Assembly (NCBI GenBank): GCA_025506515.1
Contig: CM046454.1
Location: 60,916,478 to 60,980,477, forward strand
Length of the DNA: 64,000 bases
DNA from: Flaveria trinervia
Taxonomy: Eukaryota; Streptophyta; Magnoliopsida; Asterales; Asteraceae
Direction of reading: 5' to 3'
Positions 33,744 to 45,288 of this stretch are shown here, piece by piece. The first letter of the stretch is position 1, and the number at the start of each line of letters is the position of its first letter. The position numbers were made by a program, and so were the translations under genes. The notes beneath the pieces were generated by a model. It did not search any database. It saw only the letters and a program-made list of their open reading frames with translations, and was not told the DNA's origin.

Positions 33744-35590
33744 GTATCCACTTTGACTAACTTAATCAAACCCTTTTCTGAGCAATCTCTTAGAAAATGA
33801 TATTTTATTTCAATATGTTTTTTTACTATGTTGCACAGGAATAGCAGTTATAAACATAGCAGCAGAATTGTCTATTTAAATTGAAGTTTGAAGGAAATTG
33901 TAACCATAGTCAAGCAATTGGGTTTGCAACCAAAGGACTTGAGAGCAACCAGCTAAAGTAGCTATGTACTCAGCCTCAGCTATGGATACAGATACATTGG
34001 TTTGCTTCTTGCACTACCATGATACTAGACGTGGTCCAATGAATTAGCATCCACCAGTTGTGGATTTTCTGTTGATGTTGCATCCACCATAGTCACTTTC
34101 TGAATATGAGTAAAGAGTGAAGTCACCATCTTTTGGATACCAAAACCAAGTCTTGGATTTCCTTTGAGATATCTGAAGATCCTTTTCACAACATTTAGAT
34201 GAGATTCTTTTGGATCAGATTGGTACTAGCACAAACACACATAGCAAACATAATGTCAGGTCTGCTGGTAGTTAAATACATAAGGGATCCTATCATTGAT
34301 CTATATAATCTTTAATCAATAGATTTTCCTGATGGATTAGGTACAATCTTTTCAATTGTTAAAGCTGGTGTTTTGCTTGAAGATGCATCAGCAAGATTGT
34401 ACTTCTTTAATATTTGATGTATGTATTTTTCTTGATTGATGAATATTCCATCTGTCTTTTGATGAACTTGAAGACCAAGAAAGAAAGTTAATTCTCCCAT
34501 TGAGCTCATCTGAAACTCTAATTTCATCAATTCTTCAAAACTTACACACAATCTCTTATCAGTTGATCCAAATATAATGTCATCAACATATATTTAAACA
34601 ACCAGAAGATATTGATGTTCTTGTTTGAGGAATAGAGTTTGATCAATGGTTCCCCTTTTGTATCCATGTTTGAGCAAGAAAGATGATAGTGTTTCATACC
34701 ACTTCTTGGTGCTTGGTGAAGACCATACAAGGATTTATCAAGTTTATATACCATGTGAGGATAATGAGGATCTTCAAAGTCCGGGGGTTGTGACACATAA
34801 AATTCCTCATCAATTTTCCATATAGGAAGGCACACTTAACATCCATTGATACACAGTGAACTTCTTATATGATGCATAAGCTAGGAACACTCCTATGGCT
34901 TTTATTCTTGCAACTAGCGCAAAACCTTCATCATAGTCTATTCCCTCTTTTTGTGTGTATCCTTGAGCAATCAACCTTGCTTTATTTCTCACAATAATGC
35001 CTCTATCATCTAGTTTATTTTTTTACAGCCATCTAGTTCCAATAGGATGTTGGCCTTCAGTAAATCAACTAGAGACCCCACTTTTTGCTTTCTAAATTGT
35101 TGAAGCTCTTCTTGCATAGCTTCAATCCAGCTATTGTCCTTTAGAGCAGCAGTGATGTTTGGAGGAACCACTTGAGAAAGAAAACAAGTGAAAAGAAAAA
35201 TGTTGGCAGTACCACTTTGGCTTATTGTAGTTCTCTTTGCAGGATCTCCAATGATGTTGTTGACTGGATGAGTCTTCTGGATTCTTGTTGATGGAGTTGA
35301 TTCAACTTGAATAGATGATTCCGAGTTAGTCGTATCCATTGTTGCAGACTGATCCAAACCAGATTGAGAGTTTATGCAGTAGTCAAACTGTTCAACATTT
35401 TGTGTTGAATGATCTTCCGTGGGTTGAATATCAGTAGCATCATGAGTGTCTTCCGAAAGAGGTGTAGGGGCTTCTCCAGAAGCATTTTGCTCTTCCATAG
35501 GAGTTACAGGAACTTTTTCCGGAATTATTTTGCTCTTCTGTAAGAGTTACAGGAACTTCTCCGAATGTACAATGTATATCTGCAGATGCA
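33744..35590 (-). pseudogene. Copia-D fragment: hinge, RT and RNase H
   Basis: Minus strand: hinge (MEEQNASGEAPTPLSEDTHD from 35498), RT start (DNSWIEAMQEELQQFRKQKV), KARLIAQGYTQKEGIDYDEGF, YVSQPPDFEDPHYPHMVYKL and LYGLHQAPRS, then MGELTFFLGLQVHQKTDGIF and RNase H (ACSQVLWLQTQLLDYG-like, 34300-33750). RNase H stops at KVDT, where Copia-A2 is inserted at 33743. RT stops lie near 35010, 34810 and 34590. The upstream end is joined to an LTR fragment near 35590, so gag, protease and integrase are gone. Confidence 0.85.
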
Positions 35591-36019
35591 ATGTTGTAAT
35601 GTTGTTGCTTGGATGTTTGGCATTGAAGCGGCCTCTTTGATTTGAAACCTAGGATCCATACTTATAGACAATATTGTTTCTATTAAAGAAACACCAAATC
35701 TCTTAGGATTTGGAATTGTTTCTGTTAAGGAATCACCGGATTTCTTGGGATTCGCATAACTGCCTTGTTGACTTGTTGACTTGTAACACTTGTATTATTT
35801 GAAACAAGTGTTTGAACTCCGCACGAATGTTGTCTTCCGTAGATAATTGTTCTTACGCAAGAGTCTTGTTCTTCCGAAGCAAACTTGTTCTTCCGAAGGT
35901 ATCTTGTTCTTTCATCCTCAGAGCTGGTTGTTCATCCGCAAAAGATCTTTGGATGTATTTTTCTTGTAAGAAACATATCTACGGAAGAACAAAATGTTTA
36001 TCCGTAGATGTTTCTTACA
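35590..36019 (-). repeat. Copia LTR fragment (family of 10920-11400) with CTTCCGAAG motifs
   Basis: The minus strand starts TGTAAGAAACATCTACGG at 36019. It contains repeated TTGTTCTTCCGAAG-type motifs (35830-35930, plus orientation) and a TATA-like TCTATAAGTATGG near 35660. It joins the Copia-D hinge near 35590. It may be the 5' LTR of Copia-D fused to the hinge by deletion, since LTR homology to 11400-11290 ends at the join. Confidence 0.6.
35965..36019. repeat. Near-perfect inverted repeat at the LTR edge
   Basis: The left arm, 35965-35985 (starting TGTAAGAAACATATC), pairs with the right arm, 36001-36019 (ending GATGTTTCTTACA), across a 15-base loop. The arms differ by a two-base AT insertion. 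As RNA or single-stranded DNA this would form a ~19-bp stem. Confidence 0.85.
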
Positions 36020-37181
36020 CTTGGTCAATTTTTAGAAATTCACCAATTATAATATTTTACCTGCAAACATACATAAATCAACAGACATATATATATGGGT
36101 TAACCTATACATTTAATGCATACATAATAATGAATTACAAGCATTCATTGCAGATATTAATTCAAGTTCTAAGCCTATATAAAATGGACTAGATCTATAG
36201 ATCCTAGACATAACATATCATTATACACAGGCTGAGGTGTATACTTCAGACATTCATCGCTTTACCTAGAAGTAAATATATGATGTTTCTTTAGCGTATG
36301 TGTTTTTCAAGATGAGTATTACACAAATAAGTATATCGTGAAAACTATTTTGTTTTGTTAGAAATTGCTAAGTATATGAAATCAAAGAGGTTAAAAATTA
36401 ACCATGTGACTCTTTGATTTGCGACATGTTCGCAATTGGCATAAAGAGTTATGTACAATTAAGTGACATCAACAACAATAATTTTTAGTAACCACATAGT
36501 TTACTAAATTAATTTATGTTACCTAACCCGACAAGTTATTTCGGTAGGTCTATAATTTGAGTTGATATACATCTGAATATGAAAACATAATGATACGATT
36601 TAAAAAGTTCTTAAATCCATCTTGGCAAAAAAAAAATTAAAGAGAAAGTTACATTTTTGGTCCTTGTGGTTTGGAAAAATTGGTGCGTTAGCCTAATCAT
36701 TTATTTATTACGTTAACAATGGAGTGGTTTAAGTATTAGTTTCAATTTCACCCAAGTCACTAACACCGTTAGATCACTTTTATTTCATCCAAGGGCAATT
36801 TGGTCATTTTCACAACCTTTTTAATACATATTATAGAATTAAATACAAAATTATAAAACCCTCCCCTAATCCTAACCCCTCTCTCTCTCTAACGCAACAC
36901 TAGATCCGCCCACCACTTTCACGGTGACAACATCGCCATCACATCCGCCCACCACTATTGATCATCACCACTGCTTTGGTGGATAACATAACCATTATGT
37001 AATATCAAAAGGTGCCACCATAACCACCATGAACCTAGATATGCATCAATCATCTTGTTCATCCATAGTGGTACCCAAATCCTAATTGAATGCTTGGTTG
37101 AAGTTTGATCTATCTACTCTCTCTATATAATACATATATACATACATACACACACACGTGCACACACACACACACACACAC

Positions 37182-37248
<67 letters not shown>

Positions 37249-37828
37249 TCAGAAAAAAAATCAAAAAACAACCAAATGGATTTAGGGTTTGGACTTTTTG
37301 CTTTGATTTTTGTTTGGGGGTTTTGAATCTAGATTTGGATGATGGTGGTGGATAGATCTGAAAGTTGATTTGTGGGCATTAAATTTTGATTGATTTAGGT
37401 TTAGGGGCCTTGAACTAGGTGAAGGGGGTTTTAGATGGCGGTGGTTATCACTGATGACTCTTGAAAGAAGGGGAAGGGATTTGCTTTTTGACGATGAAGA
37501 TGTGATGGTGTGGTGGTTGATTTTTTTTCCAGAAAATAGAGTGGGGGAAAGGGATCTATTTTTCAGCGAACATAGTGGGCGGAGATGGTTTTGTTACAAT
37601 AGTGAAGAACTGATGGTTTTGAGGTGTATGATATATGGTCACCGATGGTGAATATGTGGTGATGCTTGATCATAGTCACTTTTATTGACTTCTTTCAAGT
37701 TCCTTTACTATTTTTAAATGTTTATAACTTTTAGAAATAATGTTTTTGTTAATTACAACATAAAAATGAGTATTTTTTTAAAACAAGTATAATATCTTTA
37801 TATAAAAATAATAGCAAGTTATATAATA
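36020..37828. other. AT-rich non-coding stretch
   Basis: I find no gene here. 36640-36830 (TTTTTGGTCCTTGTGGTTTGG, CTAACACCGTTAG, GGGCAATTTGGTCATTTTC) resembles a non-coding repeat common in Asteraceae genomes; that recognition is from memory. The open stretches at 37260-37650 have simple composition and no recognisable domain. Confidence 0.5.
37137..37250. repeat. Compound CA/TA microsatellite
   Basis: Runs of CACACA (about 37150-37200) are followed by a TATATA run (37201-37236). Reading frames through it (Thr-His and Ile-Tyr repeats) are artefacts. Confidence 0.95.
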
Positions 37829-37965
37829 CTAGCTTTAGTGACCCGTGTATTACACGGTTTGTTTAATAAAAATTTAATAATAATCATAAGAATCTTTGAT
37901 TGGTAGGAAGAATACAGAAAATCACAAAAAATAAATTTGATTTCATAACTGTTTACATGATCAAA

Positions 37966-38075
37966 TTATAAATATGTGAAAACCTCCTTGTAAACTACAT
38001 TTGTAGTAACATTAGAAGGCTTACCATGTTCATCTAAAATTAACAACTTCAAACCGTCTCTACTCGTAACTCTTG
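37966..38075 (-). pseudogene. C-terminal end of the RepHel helicase
   Basis: The minus strand reads RVTSRDGLKLLILDEHGKPS and then TTNVVYKEVFTYL followed by TAA (37968-37966). This is the conserved last motif (SRV..GLK) and tail of PIF1-type helicases in Helitrons. It lies only ~170 bp after the Helitron_like_N region, so Rep and most of the helicase were deleted. Confidence 0.75.
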
Positions 38076-38239
38076 CTTTAAATTTTTATTAAACAACCAA
38101 CATTTGTGTTTCCATGACTTGCTTGTTCAAGAAGGTGTTCGTAAGAGTCACTTCGAAGTATTTTTTATTGAGAACGTATGAAGAGCAACCTCTCACTTTC
38201 AATCATAGTATACACATCAACTAAAAATTGTTGGAAAAG

Positions 38240-38690
38240 TCTTCTTGAATTTAGAATCAAGGAGAAGCTGTTTGGTCTGTCTTGAATCTTGTATGCGAAA
38301 AATTCCCTCATTGTCAACCTATCACGTTTTGATTTTTTTCATTTCCTTGATATTTCTATGTAGGATATCAACTCTGTATCCATCTTCACCGTAAGGGAAC
38401 AGCAATGGATATTGCATCGGAAGATAAGAGGGATGAAATTCACTTATATGTTGTAGAACACCAGTTTGAGTTTTGACAATAATATCTCTTGGTTCGATTG
38501 ATTCACCAATGTCTCCAATAATTAAAGCTGCAATCTCAGAAACTATTGGTAAGTTATACGTACGTCCATCTTGGTGTCTTTTACCGATTAGTCGCAATTT
38601 GAGATTTATATGTGGATGATTCTTAAATGAATCTCTAACCATTCTATAACTCTTAACCAATACGTTATCTAGAGAATGAAGAAAGTTAAA
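38240..38690 (-). pseudogene. Helitron_like_N domain fragment of RepHel
   Basis: LDNVLVKSYRMVRDSF, KLRLIGKRHQDGRTYNLPIV, EIAALIIGDIGES and HPSYLPMQYPLLFPYGEDGY match the region just before the Rep domain of plant Helitron transposases. After a shift the next conserved part follows (MREFFAYKIQDRPN, RRLFQQFLVDVYTMIES). The Rep HUH motif should come next but is absent. Confidence 0.85.
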
Positions 38691-38734
38691 GAAGATAACA
38701 AACCCTCAGTTTCCTTTTTTAATATTAGGTTTAG

Positions 38735-39262
38735 TAAAAACGAACAAATGATGTTGCAATACTCTTACCTATACTTCTAGATTCTGAAACTTGAAGGTCA
38801 TTAAGGATCGAAAGCTTGAGAGGAAAACCATATAGTGGACCACTAAAGTCAGTGCATTTGGTAAGAGTAGTATTGTAATAAAGGCAAACCTTTAAAAGGT
38901 TATCAACATATCTAAAAGATGTCATATTATCACCCAAGGTAGGTTTTCGGATAATCAAGGTTGCTTTCTTTGTCAAAAACCTCTCAAAGCGTGTAAACCA
39001 TTTGTGCAAGACACTTGCTTGGATCTTGTTTCCCTAAAATTTGTAAGGAAATAATAAGAATGAAATGTATTCCTGTACTTTATTATTTTGATTTCAACAG
39101 AACTAACATGTTCATCAATCAAGATCATCTCTATAGAGAACGTTTAGGATGGATTCTTAAACATAGGCTGCCTCCACAACCTTATGATACAAACTCAGAT
39201 AGTATAATCATCCCTTGAGATATCAAGATCATTCAGAAAAGTAATAGAAGTTGCCTCCATTT
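38735..39262 (-). pseudogene. RPA70-like (OB-fold, DUF223-type) fragment in the Helitron
   Basis: A minus-strand start at 39262 reads MEATSITFLNDLDISRDDYT, then (after a stop) VCIIRLWRQPMFKNP, and, with a frame change, IEMILIDEHVSS. After an acceptor-like TTTTAG near 39034 comes GNKIQASVLHKWFTRFERFL and later LLKVCLYYNTTLTKCTDFSG. This is the N-terminal single-strand-binding OB-fold pattern of plant replication protein A subunit 1. Plant Helitrons often carry RPA genes. A stop and frame changes make it a pseudogene. Confidence 0.65.
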
Positions 39263-39969
39263 TGCTATGAGAATGAACAAATTATATATGATTAATCAAA
39301 ACTTCATTATAAAAGTTCATTATATTAAAAAAGGTTATAAGTAGCATGAATAAAGTAATGAATTAGATTACCTTAATGGCTTAAACGTATTCTTGATTGC
39401 AAGAGAGAAATGTTGTGAAGAGTTAATTGTACATGTGTATGGGAAAACTGTTGTATATATAATAAGGTAAACGTGAATTTATTTTAGAAATTGATTATGT
39501 TTAAAAAAGTAGATTAAATCATTTCCAAAATTATATTACATCAAACGTATTACAATTAATATGATGAAAAATATAACATAAATAACTGCTTTTATTTGTA
39601 GAAAGTTCTATATAATAATAAAATCATAATAACCATCATATTAATTTAAATTCTAAATTCTTCACATTAAATAAAATAAAAAGACTTGATTATCTTTATA
39701 ACATTAGTCAAATCATTTCCATTTTTATATTAAGTAAAAACGTATTACAATTTAATGTTATGAAAAGATAGCAAAAATAACTGATTTTATTTGTAAAAAG
39801 TCTGTTATGTAATAAATCAAACATTATAAAATCATAATAACCATTAGTTATATTAAAAAATTAACATAATTATTAAAAGACTTGATTATGTTTAGAAAAG
39901 TTGATTATATTTTATAAAAAAGCAACTTCGTGTGAGATAAAATATAAAAATAAATATAGTTAAGTTGAA

Positions 39970-40372
39970 TATCAGACCATTGGTGATGTTTGATAATAGA
40001 CTTCTTATATCTATTGTTGAAGGACTGGTATGAAATCCTTTCAGGTTAAACCCCTGACATCTTGTGTTATACATATTTTCTTTGTTGAACTTTCTTGTGG
40101 ATGATGATGGACTTGCATTTATTTGAACATTAGTCGAGTTACCTGTCAAATTATAAGAACAAATTTAAAGGTATAAGATGGTTAGCCAAAAATGTTATAG
40201 TATGTTTGAACATATACAAACAAACTGAGAAAAACTTACCGTGTGTGTTGTAAACGATGTTTGGATGGTTACGTCCGGTGGTTTCATTTGGAGTAGTAGA
40301 AACAGTCCTCCTTTTTCTATCTAAATATAATTTTCTAAGTTTCCGTTTATATGTCGCTCCATTAGGATCCAT
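39970..40372 (-). pseudogene. RepHel N-terminal exons
   Basis: Exon 1 runs from ATG at 40372 to 40240 (KRKLRKLYLDRKRRTVSTTP). Donor G|GTAAGT and acceptor TTTGACAG| bound a 97-bp intron (40239-40143). The intron splits a Gly codon and keeps the frame into exon 2 (NSTNVQINASPSSSTRKFNK, then STIDIRSLLSNITN). The basic start and the later SPSS/SLLSNITN parts resemble N-termini of plant Helitron proteins. The end of exon 2 is not certain. Confidence 0.65.
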
Positions 40373-42262
40373 AGTGTAAGGCTAACCTGTGAGAAGTTAA
40401 GTATAAAAGAAATCAATAGCTATGAAGTTGTGTAAATGTCATAATTTAAAAATTGTTCTACTTTTTAAGCATCTAATGTTTAATAGTATTATTGAAAGTG
40501 GTTGAATCTCATTTTAAATAATTTACAGTGTACGGAACCCTGCATGATTAATTTGTTTATAAAGAGATAAATCAAATAAATATAGTAGTTTGTAGTAAAT
40601 AATGGTAAATTCTAATAGTGAGGTCAAATTTGTTGACATGGTGTTATACAGTATAGAGATTAAGATATCAATGAAAATGAGATTCAAAGAAAAGTCCAGG
40701 TGTATTACTCTGATCCTGGTTAAAAGTTGAAAGTCCAGCGGCCTGCTCAAGTACGTGCTTTTGTATGTTTAACAACCTACATCAAATTTGGTCCAATTTG
40801 ATAAACTGTTGGATACTTCACATCTAAACAATTGTTCTCTTGATAACAAAGAAAATATGTTTGTCTCATAGTTACAAGAGACTGTTGCTAAATGATTTCA
40901 ATTCTTCGAATTATTATCCCAAAGTTAACGTAGCAATACACCAAAAATTCTTTTTTCAGCACAAAATCCGCAACTTAAAACCTTTCATCCTTGAGGTATT
41001 GGATCATAAAATACCAAATTCAAATTTAAACCACCAAATCCAGTCTGTGTGTTCTGCTATTGATGATGATGAATTAATAAACCCTAAAAATACTTTTGGA
41101 ATTTCAAACTCCTTCAGATGCATACATATAAGATTAATCAGAAATCAGAGTTAACGAAAATGGCGATCGGAAAAAATCTGAGAAAATCACGACTCTATTG
41201 CATAGAGCGAAATCAATAGGATAACTTACGTAATATACCAACAACAACAACAAAGCTAGTTAATATACCCAATTCAAACAAAAAATTTCATGTTAAACAA
41301 CAGTCAATCTAAGGTCGTTAATATACCCAATTCAATCTAAGTACCCAAATCAAACCCAAAAATTCTTCACAGAAGTTCATAAAATGAACATTATTAAATT
41401 AAAATTCTTCCTTTTTGCTATATTTACCATAATCATTTGTCATGTAGTTGAAATAATGGTAACCATCATCAACCAAAGCAGTATGATCGCATATCGGTAT
41501 ATACCTTAAGAGGATGTAAACCAGCTTTAAGCTCTCACAATTGTCGTTGACGATCTTTAAACGAATCGTACTCCGACTGATAGTTGCTCTTTAAACTCTT
41601 ATCGGATTCCGCCCTCTTCTCCGTCTTCTCCGTCGATCCCTAATAAACAAACAATTATTCAAACATCAGATTTGAATCTTCAATCGGTGAAGAAGATGAA
41701 TAATTACAGAAATCAAATGGAAATGTGAAAAGATACCATTTGTAAAACGATATTAAATAGTTGGTTATCAGATCTACCGGCACCTCTCGGGAAATGGCTG
41801 ATGCATAAGTAAAGAAACAATAGAGTAAACCACATATTTGAATGTTCAATTGGAGAAGAAGATGAACAATTACAAAGTTAAAACACGGATTGACGAACCT
41901 GGTATTTTTGGGGGAACCATTGTGCAGAGGGAGAGATAAAGAAGCTACCATTGCGCCGGTCCGAGACACTGCGCAGCGGTGGGAACAAAGGGAGAGATGA
42001 AAAAGCCACCGTTGTGCAGAGGCGGTTTCAAGGATCGCAACGACGGCATTTAAGGTTGGGAAGTGGGGTTTTGGAAGAGGAAGACAGAATGAGGGCATGG
42101 GGTTAGATACGCCGGTGTAGGTTTTGGTTTAGTTGGATGGTCCGACCTGAAGTAAGGTCCGCGTTTTCCAAAAGATCTGGATAAATGGGCGGGAAATGAA
42201 ATTGTAAGGGTTGTAGAGAAATGCCACGTGTCCATAATTATACTTTTTATTAGAAGTAAAGG
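40373..42262 (-). other. Helitron 5' non-coding part
   Basis: No domain is recognisable. An open stretch of 147 codons (42098-41655) has low-quality composition and overlaps two local duplications: TTGAA..TTCAAT.GG.GAAGAAGATGAA at about 41673 and 41836, and a GAGGGAGAGAT-containing block at 41925 and 41985. The open frame is probably chance. Confidence 0.5.
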
Positions 42263-42263
42263 A

Positions 42264-43369
42264 TATAAAATAACAAAAATAACATTAAATAATATAAAAC
42301 GTAAAACACAATGATGAATACATATAATAAATGATAAATGAAAATATATTACACAAGAACTAATATTTGACAAATTGATATAACATATTAGCATAATGAT
42401 CAAAATGTAATCATTTTTAAAACAATATAAGAACATATGTCTAAGCTTATAATACCTTTTATGTTTTTTAGATAAATACTTGTTTTACTATAGCTCTTCC
42501 CTTATAAAGAAACAATTTACGATCGCAATGAATATTTTTAACCACCGGATTGAGTAGATGATAATAAGAGAATGAGCTTGATTTATGAAGAGGGACAACT
42601 TTTAGTTGTTTTATGTCTTAATGAGATATCTAATTAACTATTCAAGTGTAAAAGGTTTTTTTATTGGTTAAAGGTTGTATAATGGTTCAACTTTTAACTT
42701 TTCTATGAGACCTTTTATTTCAATATTAGTTCAATATAACATATTATCTTTTGGCTCTACAATTTTGGATACCGGTGAATTTGATCTTATTAGACCAATT
42801 TGTCCATATTCACTATTAAAATAAATCAAGATTCATCAACTTAGATGACACAACCATGGTATACTCCCTCATCAAAATTAAACACACACTCAAATTTCCC
42901 AAAAAAAACTTAATCCTAATATAATTCCAAGTTCGAGAATTAAACCCCAAACTCATAATTCTGAAAACATTAATGATTAGTTAACAAAAAAGTTAAAGGA
43001 TCCCAATATAAAAAGACAAAAACCATCAAGAATAAACATTAAAGTGACTCCAATATTTAAGAAGGAGAATCTTTACAACTAAAATTTTAGTTATTGATTA
43101 ATTCTACTTATACATATTTTGAAGAATGATGATAAAGGTTAACAATCGACCGTTCTTTGGTATTCCTTCTTCCTCCTTGAAGAAACAACATGATCAACGA
43201 TATACAAAGAAGTGAGGATGGCTTTTAGAAATATGGGATGGACCAACCAGTTAGGTGTGGACGTGTGTAGTGGAGAAAGAGTTCAGTGGCTAACAAAGTC
43301 GCTTAATATATTATTTTTTAAATCTGTACGATCTTAAATCCATGGAGGAGTAGTGTATTGGTCCATCTT
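42264..43369. other. AT-rich stretch without recognised features
   Basis: I see no open frame with domain similarity, no RNA gene and no repeat structure here. Confidence 0.5.
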
Positions 43370-44120
43370 TACAAAACAAAAGGGACACCCTATGATGTAA
43401 CTATTGGTGGATACAGCTGCTAAGTTATACAATGTTACTATGTCAAAGAGTTATCAAGGCTAGAATTACACAAGAAACTCATTGAATCAATTTGGATTTA
43501 TGCCAAGGTGGTCTATTAAGGATGTGATATAAATTATGAGGAAGTTGATGGAAAAGTATATGGAAAGGAAGTGAGATTTGTATATAGTGTTTAGTAATCT
43601 TAAATTTTCATATGGTAGTGTTAAGACATTTGTTCAAATTCTAGTGAAGGATGTAAACTCCCTTCATGTAAAGGTGGGCCTCCATTTAGGGTCTGCTTGA
43701 TTTTGTTTCTTTTTGTTGCAGTCTTGGACGAATTATCGAAGTTGATTTAAAATGTCATTCCATAGTGCACATTTTTGTAGATGATAATTTGTTGGTGGAA
43801 GAGAATAAGTAGGACCAGGATGGAAGGCTAAAACTAGAAGAGTAGCAAACAGGCTAAAGCGCAAAGGTTTTCACATAAGTTGGTCTAAAATAAAGTACTA
43901 TTTATGTAACTATTGATGGCTAAGTTATTCCATAAAAATCAAGTTTGACTATTTTAAGTCAGTTGTCTATTGTTAAGGACATTGACGGCAATACAGCTCA
44001 TCGCTTTCATGTAGTTAGGTACATGTGAGAGTAACCATAAGTTTTTTGTGTGACAAAAGGTTCCTAACCAAAATAAAACAAAAATTATATAGGTTTGCAG
44101 TTCGCTCAACTACGGTTTTC
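43370..44120 (+). pseudogene. LINE reverse-transcriptase relic
   Basis: Translation in changing frames gives LNQFGFMPRWSIKDVI, LMEKYMERK, the active-site region HIFVDDNLLVEENK (consensus FADDIVLI), and FLCDKRFLTKIKQKLYRFAV before STTVF. These match the order of motifs in plant L1-type LINE RTs (NQFGFMPGRST, FADD, LCD..P..LK.KFYR..VRP). Many stops are present. The piece ends at the Athila junction near 44120. The 5' part (endonuclease) and the poly(A) end are absent. Confidence 0.75.
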
Positions 44121-45288
44121 AAGGGCTTTGTGTGGGATATCCCCCCACTCATGGTACATTCGGTTCCTGATGTACATGACATCATTGCTCAGGTCAACGA
44201 CTCGGGAATGCAGATTTTCGACTCGGTTGAAGGCTCGTTGGGCATATTTAAATGATCGCCTTGCATGGTCACTGGTAGTTTGGATTGACTCATAAAGGTC
44301 TAACATGGTTGGAATTCCCTTGTACGTAAACTTGAAGATCCAGCTCCGGCTCCTTCCGGCTGTATCGGCATGTCGAGGTCCATAATTATTTCTTTGGGAT
44401 CCGCCGGATCCCAGATTTTTCCCTTCTTATCCATGAATCTCGGCTGCCCATTTGGTAGGCTCGTCACCATGTACATACTTGTGCAAATGCTCAAGTCTAA
44501 CAGTCCAGGCATCACTCCTTCAGTTCCCTTAGTGTTACAACCATAGCTCTCGTATAAGTTTAAAATCCAGCTTCCTCCAAACATGGGTGTTGGAGCACCT
44601 GCAATCGCATTCCTAGCAAAAAGATTACAAAACAAATACCCAATATTACATGTCAACTGATTAACCATACAATATAAAATGAACAAGCCCTTCAAATTAA
44701 CAACTTCCTCGCTTTGACCACGAGCTGTTATGGAATGACTAAGTAACCGATGAATGTATTGCAACAGCGGGTCTCGTATCTGACTGCTTTTTGTTTTACT
44801 CGAGTTGAACCCTCCGGTTCCAATCCGCTCTCAAAATGCTTTCCTCATTGCACCACTTTCCACGTCTTTACTTTCCTCGTCCGGGAAGGTATGGTACGCC
44901 GGCATTCCGGATATTACTTCCTCCTCCATTTCTTGTTCCGTGTAGATTCCGAGATAGACACCGAACAAGACAATGGATGTTTTATGCCAATGTCCAGCAA
45001 GTCTGAATGAAACTGTACTATTATCCTAAGGGTCAGAGTCTTTCATGCTAAATCTAAAGATGCTAAAAATTCAAGAGTTAGTTTATAAACGGAAGGTCTA
45101 TTTTGTGAGAATAAATGCTTCCACTGAATACTCAATAGTTTATTATATCTTTCTAGTTGTCCGATAGCTGCTAGTGTTTCTTCATCTGATTGTAAGTGGG
45201 ATCTTTCAACCCTTTGTAGTAGTAATTGAAGTCTATCATGACACCATCTCTCGTGGCTCCCTTCAAATTGTAAGTAGGGATGATCCAT
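44106..45288 (-). pseudogene. Athila ORF-1 (env-position gene), broken
   Basis: Minus-strand pieces in three frames: MDHPYLQFEGSHERWCHDRL to VYKLTLEFLASLDLA (45288-45043); VSFRLAGHW, FGVYLGIYTEQEMEEEVISG; then DPLLQYIHRLLSHSITARGQ, LFILYCMVNQLTCNIGYLFC and FGGSWILNLYESYGC (44764-44550); and a final YMRNRMYHEWGDI-like helical part. The order LTLEF, VSFRL.G, FG..LG.Y, YIHRLLS and CNIGY is that of the Athila ORF-1 family, whose function is unknown. Stops and shifts are frequent. The end touches the LINE junction. Confidence 0.75.

Larger units (their letters stand above)
37829..42263 (-). mobile_element. Helitron, internally deleted and rearranged
   Basis: On the minus strand the element begins TCCTTTACTTCTAATAAAAA at 42263, with GACACGTGGCATT shortly after, as in many plant Helitron 5' ends. 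It ends with a hairpin (CCGTGT..ACACGG, 37857-37843), then GTCACTAAAGCTAG at 37829 followed by host T. A and T flank the element, the standard Helitron insertion context. Inside are RepHel fragments and an RPA-like fragment. The HUH Rep domain and most of the helicase are missing, so it is non-autonomous. Confidence 0.82.

Noticed and set aside
37140..37330. Open frames encoding Thr-His and Ile-Tyr repeats
   Set aside because: They are translations of a CA/TA microsatellite.
37454..37651. 65-codon open frame near the microsatellite
   Set aside because: No domain, no conserved neighbours and no splice context; unsupported as a gene.
41655..42098. 147-codon open frame at the Helitron 5' end
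   Set aside because: No domain, odd composition and overlap with local duplications; most likely chance.
44106..45288. Possible viral envelope gene
   Set aside because: The motif order matches Athila ORF-1; no signal peptide or membrane segment is visible.
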